Shown here: piece after piece, positions 50,301 through 64,000 of the stretch
Numbering within the stretch: position 1 is the stretch's first letter
How the letters are laid out: each line of letters opens with the position of its first letter
DNA from: Tiliqua scincoides
Lineage: Eukaryota > Chordata > Lepidosauria > Squamata > Scincidae
Assembly (NCBI RefSeq): GCF_035046505.1
Contig: NC_089830.1
Location: 6,128,315-6,192,314, forward strand
Reading direction: 5' to 3'
Length of the DNA stretch: 64,000 bases
Translations under genes and position numbers: made by a program
The notes under the pieces: model-generated
The model's input: only the letters and a program-made list of their open reading frames with translations
What the model was told of the DNA's origin: nothing
Databases searched by the model: none

Positions 50301-50954
50301 ATGGAGAAGCAAGACTATAAAGTGGCTTTAACCAGTCACACTAAGTGCTAGCATCTCAGTTTTTTAGGCTGGTAATTTGTGAAGGTTTTTGTTGTTGACT
50401 AGGGCTCTTCAGAGCCTCATTTCCCCCCTTTACCTATACGTCATTTAGCCCTAATATCTAGGTGGAACACTTGTATTTTAAGGCAGCAGGAGGAGAGCCT
50501 GCTGTGTGGAGGTGTCTCTCCTCTGCCCCCTTGAGAGCTTCCTAGAAGCCAAGATGAGAAATGAGAAGCAGGATTAGATGAAAACCCAGTGGTTCCCAAA
50601 CCTTTTGACTGGTGGCTCCCTTAACCTATTGAGCCATTGGCCATGGATCCCCATGAGGGCTACTGGTCCTGCACTGTATAGGGTGGCAGGTTTTTCACGA
50701 GGATTCTGCAGCTCTCCAGGTAGCCATGGCTCACAGTTTGGGAACCACTACATGAGACCTTTTGGCTTGATCCAGTAGAGCTGGATCTTCATAGCATTGT
50801 TACAGGTGTGGAACCTTGAAAGATGATACCTTAAGTATCTGACTCTCATAATCTTGGTTTTCTCCCCTAGAATGAGTTTCCAATCCCTGAGCAATTCAAG
50901 ACAGTGTGGAACGGGCAGAAGCTGGTCACCACTGTGACGGAAATAGCTGGATAA
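38199..50954 (+). CDS. CAP1: Adenylyl cyclase-associated protein 1, 12 coding exons
   Basis: CAP1 is a cytosolic actin regulator. It binds actin and cofilin, speeds filament disassembly and recharges ADP-actin monomers. The spliced reading frame is 474 codons plus TAA (human CAP1 is 475 residues). In order it shows: an N-terminal coiled-coil/oligomerisation motif with [13 protein letters not shown] (residues 7-19); a helical folded domain (about 40-210) with conserved [48 protein letters not shown] and [21 protein letters not shown]; a proline tract at 229-244; a WH2-like actin-binding stretch with [17 protein letters not shown]; and a C-terminal CARP beta-helix domain from [11 protein letters not shown] (about 317) to the end, with [15 protein letters not shown] and [14 protein letters not shown]. 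The start ATG has A at -3 and lies ten bases into exon 2, as expected for a gene with a non-coding first exon. CAP2 is the paralogue; the sequence reads closer to CAP1, and PPT1 next door supports CAP1. I saw no frame break. Confidence 0.97.
38901..39001 (+). CDS. CAP1: CAP1 exon 3
   Basis: The acceptor CTCCCTGCAG ends at 38900 and the donor GTAAGG starts at 39002. The exon encodes residues 38-71, [20 protein letters not shown] to DVQTH, the start of the helical folded domain. It ends in phase 0. Confidence 0.96.
39093..39281 (-). mobile_element. tRNA-derived SINE with CR1-like tail
   Basis: The + strand shows CACATAGGATGCTGCCCT, then TAGCTCAGTATCGCCTG, then TCTTTCCCAGCC, GGGATTGAGCCC (reverse B box) and TTGAACTGTGATCCCC (reverse A box). 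It lies in CAP1 intron 3. Confidence 0.75.
39332..39560 (-). mobile_element. Sauria-type SINE, - strand, in CAP1 intron 3
   Basis: On the + strand it reads CGCAACAACCCTGTGAGGTA, then GGATCTTCCAGGTCTAAGTA. The tRNA-like head is partly degraded and meets the hAT-type MITE at 39562. Confidence 0.75.
39562..39789. mobile_element. hAT-type MITE
   Basis: The termini are TAGTGGTTCCCAAACTGTG and TGTTTGGGAACTGCTG, with CATTA-type flanks on both sides. It lies in CAP1 intron 3, directly next to a SINE. Confidence 0.78.
40360..40607. mobile_element. hAT-type MITE
   Basis: The termini are CAGTGATTTTGAACA and GTTAAAAATTGCTG. The flanks TGCAAGAG and TGCTAAGAG match allowing one inserted base. It lies in CAP1 intron 3. 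Confidence 0.75.
41684..41761 (+). CDS. CAP1: CAP1 exon 4
   Basis: The acceptor is CTCCCCAG and the donor GTAAGT. The 26 codons (72-97) read [20 protein letters not shown] then CQQPAA. Human has [20 protein letters not shown] at this place. Phase 0 at both ends. Confidence 0.97.
42338..42513. mobile_element. GGGCCCAATCC MITE, copy 5
   Basis: The ends are GGGCCCAGTCCTACAC and GGATAGGATTGGGCC. It contains AGGGAACAATTGTTCCCTCA, a near-perfect palindrome of the family body. It lies in CAP1 intron 4. Confidence 0.72.
42660..42883. mobile_element. hAT-type MITE inside an older repeat tail
   Basis: The termini are CAGTGATTTTCAAC and GTTAAAAATCGCTG. It sits in CAP1 intron 4 and splits a repeat tail whose halves are at about 42600-42659 and 42884-43010. 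The flanking octamers are only partly alike, so it is an older copy. Confidence 0.75.
43282..43425 (+). CDS. CAP1: CAP1 exon 5
   Basis: The acceptor is TGTTGCAG and the donor GTAAGG. The 48 codons (98-145) run from [15 protein letters not shown] through [19 protein letters not shown] to LGWVAM, in the helical folded domain that binds the cofilin-actin complex. Phase 0 at both ends. Confidence 0.97.
44536..44621 (+). CDS. CAP1: CAP1 exon 6
   Basis: The acceptor is CCTTATAG. The donor GTAGGT at 44622 is slightly non-consensus. The exon encodes [18 protein letters not shown] to VLKEYKDV (from residue 146) and ends in phase 2. The valine codon is completed by the first base of exon 7. Confidence 0.96.
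45281..45386 (+). CDS. CAP1: CAP1 exon 7
   Basis: The acceptor is TTCTCATAG and the donor GTGAGC. The exon encodes [19 protein letters not shown] then [16 protein letters not shown], ending at residue 209 in phase 0. It closes the helical folded domain. Confidence 0.97.
45525..45708 (+). CDS. CAP1: CAP1 exon 8, proline tract
   Basis: The acceptor is CCTCCAG and the donor GTACGT. It encodes residues 210-270, including the profilin/SH3-ligand type run [16 protein letters not shown] (229-244) and then [15 protein letters not shown]. The proline codons are mostly CCC/CCT/CCA, so the DNA here is a C-rich, slippage-prone tract. It ends in phase 1. Confidence 0.96.
47160..47338 (+). CDS. CAP1: CAP1 exon 9, WH2 region and start of CARP domain
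   Basis: The acceptor is CTCCTCAG and the donor GTGAGT. It encodes residues 271-330. First comes the WH2-like segment ([17 protein letters not shown]), then a basic/proline linker ([15 protein letters not shown]), then [13 protein letters not shown], the entry to the CARP beta-helix. The linker is the least human-like part of the protein. Confidence 0.96.
47835..47958 (+). CDS. CAP1: CAP1 exon 10
   Basis: The acceptor CCCCCAG follows a C-rich tract; the donor is GTAGGT. It encodes [20 protein letters not shown] then [20 protein letters not shown] of the CARP domain (331-371) and ends in phase 1. Confidence 0.96.
48866..49070 (-). mobile_element. tRNA-derived SINE with CR1-like tail, diverged
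   Basis: It has CCCATCTAGTTCACAATTGT, ACACTGACTAGTAGCAGGCT and ATGCTTGCAAAGCAGGGTC in the family order. It lies in CAP1 intron 10. Confidence 0.7.
49325..49407 (+). CDS. CAP1: CAP1 exon 11
   Basis: The acceptor is TTCCGTAG and the donor GTAACT. It encodes [19 protein letters not shown] then INSRDVQVQ (372-399), the most conserved part of the CARP domain and part of the dimerised actin-binding beta-helix. Confidence 0.97.
49534..49818. mobile_element. Tigger-like MITE in CAP1 intron 11
   Basis: The ends are AAGTGGGCCCTCGGTATCC and AAGGAAGGCCCACT. The inner CGGATA / GCAGATAA words are typical of this class. It ends about 55 bases before exon 12. Confidence 0.7.
49874..50017 (+). CDS. CAP1: CAP1 exon 12
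   Basis: The acceptor is CTTTCCAG and the donor GTAAGT. The 48 codons (400-447) run from [20 protein letters not shown] through [19 protein letters not shown] to TDNGDF. Phase 0 at both ends. A Tigger-like MITE ends only about 55 bases upstream of the acceptor. Confidence 0.97.
50587..50750. mobile_element. hAT-type MITE in CAP1 intron 12
   Basis: The termini are CAGTGGTTCCCAAACC and CAGTTTGGGAACCACT. The body has AGGATTCTGCAGCTC, shared with the element nested at 11671-11820. It ends about 120 bases before the last coding exon. Confidence 0.75.
50871..50954 (+). CDS. CAP1: CAP1 exon 13, last coding part
   Basis: The acceptor is TCTCCCCTAG. It encodes [19 protein letters not shown] then TTVTEIAG and TAA at 50952-50954. 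The exact conservation of the VTEIAG C-terminus confirms the end of the protein. Confidence 0.97.
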   Translation, partial: NEFPIPEQFKTVWNGQKLVTTVTEIAG

Positions 50955-52240
50955 GCTGACCTGGCACTCCGCGTCCTCCCTGCATCCCACCATGGGACAA
51001 ATCTGCTTTTTGGGGGATGATTTTTAGATTTCCTGTACCTTTTCTGCTCTCAATCTGCTTTTCTCTCTTCCCTGAGAGACTTACCTGCCTTCACTAAAAA
51101 TACCTCAGGCTGGGATTTGGGGTAGAGTGGCAGGATTCTTTGGTTCTGCTGATCAGCAAGAAGGCGTGGCATCTCCCCTTGGTCAGACTGAACCACATCA
51201 CCAATCAGTTTGGTCTGACCCTTTTGCTGCCTCCGGAGCCAGTGAGGTTGCCTGGCTTCCGATGTTTTCTTTGTTCTTTTTGTCCCTCTTGGAAACAAAA
51301 AAGAAGTATCAGGGTATAGAGTCCCCAGTGATGTGTGTGTTTGAAAGTGTATCTGGCAGGTGTGTTTTTTGGGACGTACAAGGGAATTGATTAATTCTGC
51401 TCAACTAATCTAAGCAGAGGTGTTGAGGGATTCCAGGAATGGGCTTTGCTGGACCAAAGGCTGCAGACTGGGGTGTGTGACTGCATTCAACTTCCTCCCT
51501 GACATTTTGTTCCCTTCCTATGTGCTCAGTGTAAAATTCTGTGTTGTGCCATGATGTTGGGGGAGAGACCTCAGTTACAGGTGCCACAAGACCACACGGG
51601 AACAGACCACCCCTCCATGCCAGGAGTCTGTCCAGCGGCTTGGAAGCTGCTGCTAACCCACTTCCATTCAAGCCCCCCTCTAAAGGGAAGCATTGTGCCC
51701 AAAGGGTCCCTCTTCTGAGCAGCTGAATGTTGTTCAGTCTTTCAGGACAGTTCTACGTGGAACTCTATCTTTCATAGGGAGGGAAGATTGTTCTTCATTC
51801 CAAGCCCAGTATTTAATTCTTTGCAAGCACAAGTTCACTATACTTGGTTCTGTCACTTATTGAGGCTTATTTACACTGTAGAGGCTGGAAGACCTTTTTT
51901 CTCCTTTTCTCTTTTGCTTGGCTTTCTTCCTCTTTAGCAAGTTCAGTGTCTGCACAGCCCCTGCAATGGTTGTGTCAAAGCTGAAGGTACTGTACTGAAC
52001 CACCAGAGGGAGCTCCTGTGCGCTGGGATTGTAGCATCTTGGATAGCATAAGCATATCTTCTCTTTTTGCTATGTTAATGATTTTTTTTCACTAAATGAA
52101 AATTAACAAGAGATATGCAAACTTTTTTTATGTTGAGACTGTCCTGTGACTTGTACTTCTCTCCTGAGGCTTGTGGAAATAAAAATCTGTTCAGTACTTA
52201 AAATTTTACTGAAGATAGAATAAAGTTAATGCCAAGTTGC
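50955..52240 (+). other. CAP1: CAP1 3'UTR with two poly(A) signals
   Basis: The sequence continues from the stop without recognisable repeats for about 1.2 kb. It then shows AATAAA at 52178-52183 and again at 52219-52224. Cleavage is inferred about 15-25 bases after either one. The length fits the known ~1.2-1.3 kb 3'UTR class of vertebrate CAP1. Confidence 0.75.
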
Positions 52241-52456
52241 TCATTAAGGTGATGGTTCTTATGAATTTTTGGGTGCTGGTCTTTTTGGCAGAGAGTGAGT
52301 CTCTTGAGCCTTAGTTTGACATGCAGCAATTTTCAGGTCTCCCACTGTGCCAAAGATCGTGGTACACAGCAGGAAAATTGGTCTCTGTGTGGGGTTTCCT
52401 CTGCCAGTTTAAACCATGGTTACTGTACAAGCCATGTAAATTCTGCTGTATTTGCA

Positions 52457-52786
52457 CAGGCATGTCAAACATAAGGCCCGGGGGGCCAAATGCAGCCATT
52501 GGAAGCTTTTATCCGGCTCTCTGGCTCTCAGCTGCTGAGCACTGCTGAGGTTCTTATGAGGTGTTACTGCTGAAAGGACCGCCCACATGAAAATTGGGCT
52601 CTCCCATATCTTGAAATATGATCAAGATTTGTGTATTTTCTCTTCTGTCTTTTGCAGCTAATGAGTTCTTAAGTGAGAAAAAAATGCTTATTTTTGGTTA
52701 TGACCAAAAATAACATCACCTCCAGCCCTCAGCAGGCATGATGAATGCTGTTCGGCCCTCTGTATGAAACGAGTTTGACACCCCTG
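52457..52786. mobile_element. hAT-type MITE between CAP1 and PPT1
   Basis: The termini are CAGGCATGTCAAACATAAGG and CGAGTTTGACACCCCTG. The flanks TATTTGCA / TAGTAGCA agree at 6 of 8 bases. It lies just downstream of the CAP1 poly(A) signals. Confidence 0.8.
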
Positions 52787-53038
52787 TAGTAGCAGGTGCA
52801 ACTGGACCTGCCTTGCTAACTGGCTCTTTAGCACCAGAGAAGAAAGTTAACATAGCCTTTAGGAAGGGGGTTAGTGTGCAGGAGTTGTTCTGGTTAGTTC
52901 AGGAAAGAATGCTAAATGGGAGAGCATATTCTACATGAACAAATGATTCTGGTGTTGGAGAGTTGTGCTCTACCTAGCATGTAGAAGGTAACAGCCCTAG
53001 CCTCCTTGGGCTGCTTGATAATCTAAAACAGGGGTGTC

Positions 53039-53260
53039 AAACCTATTTCATACATCAGCCTGAATAGCATTCATGGCACCTACTGAGGGCTGCAAGTAAT
53101 GTCATTAAGCAGATGGCCAAAAGAGCACCTTTTTCTCATGTAGGAATTTGTGAGCTGCAAATAATGAAAGGACATATGCAGATCTTGATGATATTTTCAA
53201 GATGCGGGACAGCCCAATTGCATGTTTTCTTTAGTTATTTAATCAAAAAAGCCTACCCTT
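53039..53260. mobile_element. hAT-type MITE fragment, same family as 52457
   Basis: It starts CAGGGGTGTCAAACCTATTT and continues with CTGCAAGTAATGTC, then loses resemblance before an A/T-rich run. The right terminus was not found. Confidence 0.6.
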
Positions 53261-54044
53261 TTAGCAAAAGCACCCAAAAAAAGCCTTTTTTTTTTTTTTT
53301 TTTAGCAAAAGCCTTTTAAGGCATCACTTCACACTCACTAGTGTTGCACTATGGCAGAAGCTGTGCTACTGAAAGGGCTAAATTATTGCATAGCCTGCAT
53401 GATTGAGCTTTCTGAGTGCTGTTGCCTACGTGTCATTGTTGGTGAGAAGCTGATGGACTGAGCTAGACCTAGGGTTTGGAGAAACTTGGCATGCTGCAGG
53501 GAGCTTAAGCATCTAAGCCAAATCTTGACTTGCTTTAGCACAGACCTCAAAGATACAAGTCCTGCATTTTACAGAGATAGTACTTTAGTACCTTCACCTG
53601 TAGATGTCTCTAGTTCTAAGGCCACATCCTAAGGATGGGTGAAATTCCTATTGATTTCAGTTTAACTGGAAGCATATTCATCAGGTAGGTGCAGTGTGTA
53701 GGATTCCGCCATATAGACGTTGTCCACAAATTCCTGAATGAAAAGATTAAATGTTAAAACCACATTGTGATGATTTTACTTTTATTAAGATGCATCAAGT
53801 TTCACAATCTTCAAGTGCTTATAACAACTTAACACTAAAGTGCCCAGCCCCCTCAAATACTGAGAAGCCAGGCTTAATCCTGAGACTGACAGTTTACTTG
53901 CTGGTGTCTGTAATCATGTACATCTGAGCCACAGAACCTTGTGTTTCAGAACTGACAGCTGCACTTGTGTGTGAAGGGGATTTGGAGTTCTTATAGGAGA
54001 AGGGTCTAAGCCACTCTCATTCCTTCACCTAATGTTCTAATATA

Positions 54045-54215
54045 GAGTTCCTAAACTGTGGGTCAAGACCCACCAGTGGAGTGTGACCCTGACTGGGCAC
54101 ATTAGGCTATATCCATCAAGGGTTAAACAAGCTGCTACCTGGGCAAGCACTGCTGCCCATTCACCATTCTAGCCACATCCCTTGGCAGCAGCCTCCAAAA
54201 AGTTTGAAAAGCACT
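54045..54215. mobile_element. hAT-type MITE remnant
   Basis: It begins AGTTCCTAAACTGTGGGTC and shares GTTAAACAAGCTGCTAC and GCAAGCACTGCTGCCCA with the 39562 copy. The right end is degraded (AAAAGCACTG). Confidence 0.65.
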
Positions 54216-54559
54216 GTAATAAAAATCCCTTCCACCAACCTTCCCCTCCCCACCAGGAATTATGCAAAAGGATTAGCAATTCTACTCCAGTCAGATTCAC
54301 ATAGCTTATTCCAACTACATTTGGGTTCCTTTGTTCACTTTATCACCAGAACAAGAAAATGGACTTCCCTCTGACCTGATTAACGGAGGGGGTTTGGCAT
54401 ACATACAGAGCGACTTAACATGTTAGTTTAGCAATGTATTGACTCACTCTTAGTACCACATGATTATACCACCAAGTGCCTGTCTAGGTCAATACAATGG
54501 AAAGCCAGCAGAAGCAAGGCCATCTTAAGTAAGGGAGATTACCAGGTGTGGAATTAAAG

Positions 54560-54987
54560 CAGTGGTTCCCAACCTGTGGTCGGGGGCCCACAGGTGATCC
54601 ATGAGGTCTCAGGAAGAAAAGACGATCATCTTTGATCACTTCCAGTGTCTTGCTAAGTGAGTGCTCCCCTACAAACCACTGTCCAGTGCAGGCTGTGGCT
54701 GCAGGTAGTCCATTCACCACACTCTCTTGGTGGTCCAGTAGTTGGAGTGCCAGCTGCAGGAAGGTCTATTTTCCACCCTTTCTGGTAGTCTGGAGGAATG
54801 CTGAGTCAGCAAGATGGTTCCACCTGGCCCACTAGAGGGGGTAGAGAATGCCCCCCCCCCAATGGGCTACCAAATTTAATTTTTCTGGGTGGCGGGGATA
54901 GAGGGGTTTGTGTGTGGTCCACAACAGTTCCAATTTCTAATTGGACAGTTCTAATTTCCAGGGGCCCCTAAAGGTTGGGAACCACTG
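54560..54987. mobile_element. hAT-type MITE in PPT1 3'UTR
   Basis: The termini CAGTGGTTCCCAACCTG and AGGTTGGGAACCACTG are flanked by perfect AATTAAAG (54552-54559, 54988-54995). Confidence 0.9.
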
Positions 54988-55116
54988 AATTAAAGAATTA
55001 AGTGAAACTGGAAATCTAGCAAATTAGAAACTCTCCCTCTGCCCATGACCTATAAAAAAGATGCCAAATTAGGCTAAGCTGGCTCCAGCAAATGGAGTAG
55101 GACCTCAGTGTAGGCC

Positions 55117-62103
<6,987 letters not shown>

Positions 62104-62394
62104 CTAGGGAAGACAAAGAGCTTGAGTCACAGGACGGAACCAAGGGTTGAAACTTAGCTGCAGTCTGGAGGGGCAAATTCCAGACCCTGTCCTTCAAGCC
62201 TCATTCTTAGTTTCTTCACACCTCTAGGAAAACATGAAACATCTACAATGTGATTCAAGGGAACGAGGGAAGTTATGGAAGGGGGGCTGGCAACAAGGAG
62301 GAAAAGAAAAAAGGCAAAGAAGGGAGAAACCATGTGGTAGAAAATGCAGGTGCTACCTGCTAAGTGTCTCCCCCCCCCCCAAAGGAGTCCAGCA

Positions 62395-62515
62395 CTAGCT
62401 TGAGAGTTTTATTACTGTGTTGTATTTTATGAACATTTCATAAGCCACCTTGGGAATTAGCTTTAACATGGGAAAGGTAGGGTATAAATTCTTTAAATAA
62501 AATAAATAAATTTCT
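62395..62515 (+). mobile_element. Repeat tail in PPT1 intron 2
   Basis: It has TAAGCCACCTTGGGAATTAG, then GGGTATAAATTC and A/T-rich AATAAATAAAT, the usual 3' tail of reptile SINE/LINE repeats. Similar tails are seen at about 61085-61165, 42600-43010 (split) and, reversed, 33735-33800. Confidence 0.55.
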
Positions 62516-63330
62516 GAGAAGACCAGGGGAATGGGGGGAGATGTTAGACAGGCTTTTCAGTGGCTGTGAGAAGCGCTTCAGTGTCTCCTATAGCTCTCTC
62601 CTCAGCTTCCAGAAGCTTCCATATATATTTGCAAATATATGCCAAATTTAGTGTGCATGGTTTATACAGGTTTCAAAATACAATCTGGGCTTTAGGAAAT
62701 CCCTAATTCAGGGCCAGGCAAGAGAAGGACGGGGGGGGGGAGGCAAAATCCCCTGGGCCCACCTCCCAGGGGGCCCAGGCCATGATAAAACAAACTATAC
62801 CATACACAACAAGTTCATCACAAAATAAATTTGGGTACCTTGTTCTCAGCCTGTCCAGGGCTGTATTTCTACTATGAATTTAATCCACATTCAATGCTAT
62901 TTCCCCACTGCATTTAGGAAGGAGGGGGTAATCAGGCATCTGGTCCCTGGCCCTACGCCAGTTCTCAGCTGTGCTGTTCAGGGCTAGTCATTTGGATTAT
63001 GGACTGAGCCTACTGACTTCTCAGCAGCTGTTTCAAAAAACTGTTTTTCCGCTTTGCCATCTTTTTCTGATTTGGATGTCCAGAAGATTGGAGCAAAAGT
63101 TAGTAGTGGCTGGAGAAGAACTAGGGCCTTGTTCGCCACTGGCAGCCCGCCAGCCTTTCTCCCTGGGGGCAGGAGAAGGAGCTAAACGCCTCCATACTTA
63201 CTTATCTGTGTTGAATTTGTGCCACCACATCATGCCCTTCTGATCTGGAGCGGAAGAGCCACCGTGCTGTTCTAACAGTATATCCACGTGCACAGTTTTA
63301 AGAGCTTAGATACTCTCTGCTCTGTTCCTT

Positions 63331-63495
63331 ACATAGGGAGCTGCCTTCCCTTCGCTCTTCCAGCTCTCTATTCCCCACAGAGAGCAGCTTTCTGAGGATT
63401 CAGATTGGTTCTTTCCCAATCTTCCCTTGCTGGAAGTGCTGACAGGGACTGAACCTGGCACCTCCCGAGTATAAAGCTTCCTCTTCAGGTGCCAG
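63331..63495 (-). mobile_element. tRNA-derived SINE with CR1-like tail, diverged
   Basis: It has ACATAGGGAGCTGCCTTCCC at one end and GGGACTGAACCTGGCACCTC (reverse B box) near the other. It lies in PPT1 intron 2. Confidence 0.65.
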
Positions 63496-63513
63496 TGTTC
63501 CCAAACCACAGAT

Positions 63514-63819
63514 CACCAATTTTCAACCAGTGTGCTGCAGGAGGGCGAGGGTTGAAACTTGCTGAAAAACCCTTTCGGGTTCTGCGGCTCTGCTTCTAGG
63601 GCAATTGTCTGTAGTCATCAATTCTTTATTCCTCTTCATCTGCTGGCAGAGCCAGTGAAGAAAGATGGACAGACAGTTCATTACTGCAGACAGCTGCCCT
63701 ACAAACACAGCTGCAGAACCTGGAGGAGTCTCCCAGACGTGACATCACAAGAGGGGAGGACCACAGAGTAGACCACAGAGGTCAATGGATCACGATAAGA
63801 AAAGCACAGAAAATCACTG
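63514..63819. mobile_element. hAT-type MITE in PPT1 intron 2
   Basis: The termini are CACCAATTTTCAACC and CAGAAAATCACTG, with flanks CCACAGAT / TCATAGAT (6 of 8). The body matches the 40360 family (TTCTAGGGCAATTGTCTG). Confidence 0.75.
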
Positions 63820-64000
63820 TCATAGATCCTCACATATAGCAGCACCAGCATGAAAGGCTCTGCTTGTTCTCCTGCAAAGTGGGCGATTGATATAGTGTGG
63901 GTGCGGCAGCAGAAGATACAGGAAGTTCAGGAGCAGGGGCCAAGTTCACAAAGCTTTCAACACACAGGATTTAGGGGCTCAGCACCTCCTCACACATGAG

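Larger units (their letters stand above)
53760..55116 (-). other. PPT1: PPT1 3'UTR (end inferred), contains MITE sequence
   Basis: On the - strand the first clear AATAAA after the stop is at 53786-53781, which gives a 3'UTR of about 1.35 kb, close to the human length class. If this is right, one complete hAT-type MITE (54560-54987) and a remnant (about 54045-54215) are transcribed within the PPT1 3'UTR. Some alternative signals could be shorter but I did not see one. Confidence 0.55.
62104..64000 (-). other. PPT1: PPT1 intron 2, partial
   Basis: It holds a repeat tail (62395-62515), a SINE (63331-63495) and a hAT-type MITE (63514-63819). The PPT1 exon 2 peptide (GMGDSCCNPLSMG in human) is not encoded here, so the intron extends beyond the window. 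Confidence 0.7.

Noticed and set aside
62104-64000. PPT1 exon 2
   Set aside because: I looked for the GMGDSCCNPLSMG-type peptide on the - strand and found nothing; it must lie beyond the window.

Overview
The window is a stretch of vertebrate nuclear DNA, most likely from a squamate reptile (a lizard or close relative). Two host genes can be read exon by exon. CAP1 (adenylyl cyclase-associated protein 1) is on the + strand: its CpG-island promoter and non-coding first exon lie near 23.4-23.64 kb, and twelve coding exons lie between 38199 and 50954. PPT1 (palmitoyl-protein thioesterase 1) is on the - strand: exons 3-9 lie between 62103 and 55117, and exons 1-2 are outside the window. The genes converge tail to tail, as they do in mammals. 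Every coding exon I delimited has consensus GT/AG borders and joins in frame. CAP1 gives 474 residues against 475 in human. The PPT1 part gives 228 residues, equal to human residues 79-306. The squamate call rests on Sauria-type tRNA SINEs, CR1 LINE tails with TTCTTATG repeats, and dense non-autonomous DNA transposons. The species cannot be named.

Layout. 1-23395 is intergenic. I see no convincing gene there, only repeats: hAT-type MITEs with 8-bp target duplications, foldback and Harbinger-like MITEs, Tigger-like elements, SINEs, CR1 ends, and two near-identical 5'-truncated LINE copies in opposite orientation (7798-8400 and 16544-17162). Next to the second LINE is a 300-bp element whose tail matches the LINE end. 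A foldback MITE (about 22545-22735) and a three-copy ~98-bp tandem array (23092-23360) sit just upstream of the CAP1 promoter. A four-copy ~45-bp minisatellite (23821-24008) lies at the start of CAP1 intron 1. Intron 1 (23642-38188) is long and otherwise holds repeats. The compact CAP1 coding part runs from 38 to 51 kb. Between the genes (52.2-53.8 kb) are hAT-type MITEs. PPT1 intron 8 (55240-58687) holds a CR1 LINE with a 244-codon open reverse-transcriptase segment, a Tigger-like element and an 18-bp minisatellite.

Function. CAP1 is a cytosolic actin regulator that acts with cofilin to sever filaments and recharge actin monomers. PPT1 is a lysosomal enzyme that removes palmitate from proteins. 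They are neighbours by ancient synteny and not a shared pathway. I found no novel multi-gene system. The most interesting items are the mobile-element biology and the repeat structures around the CAP1 promoter. Identity figures, repeat family names and ages come from reading by eye and were not computed.
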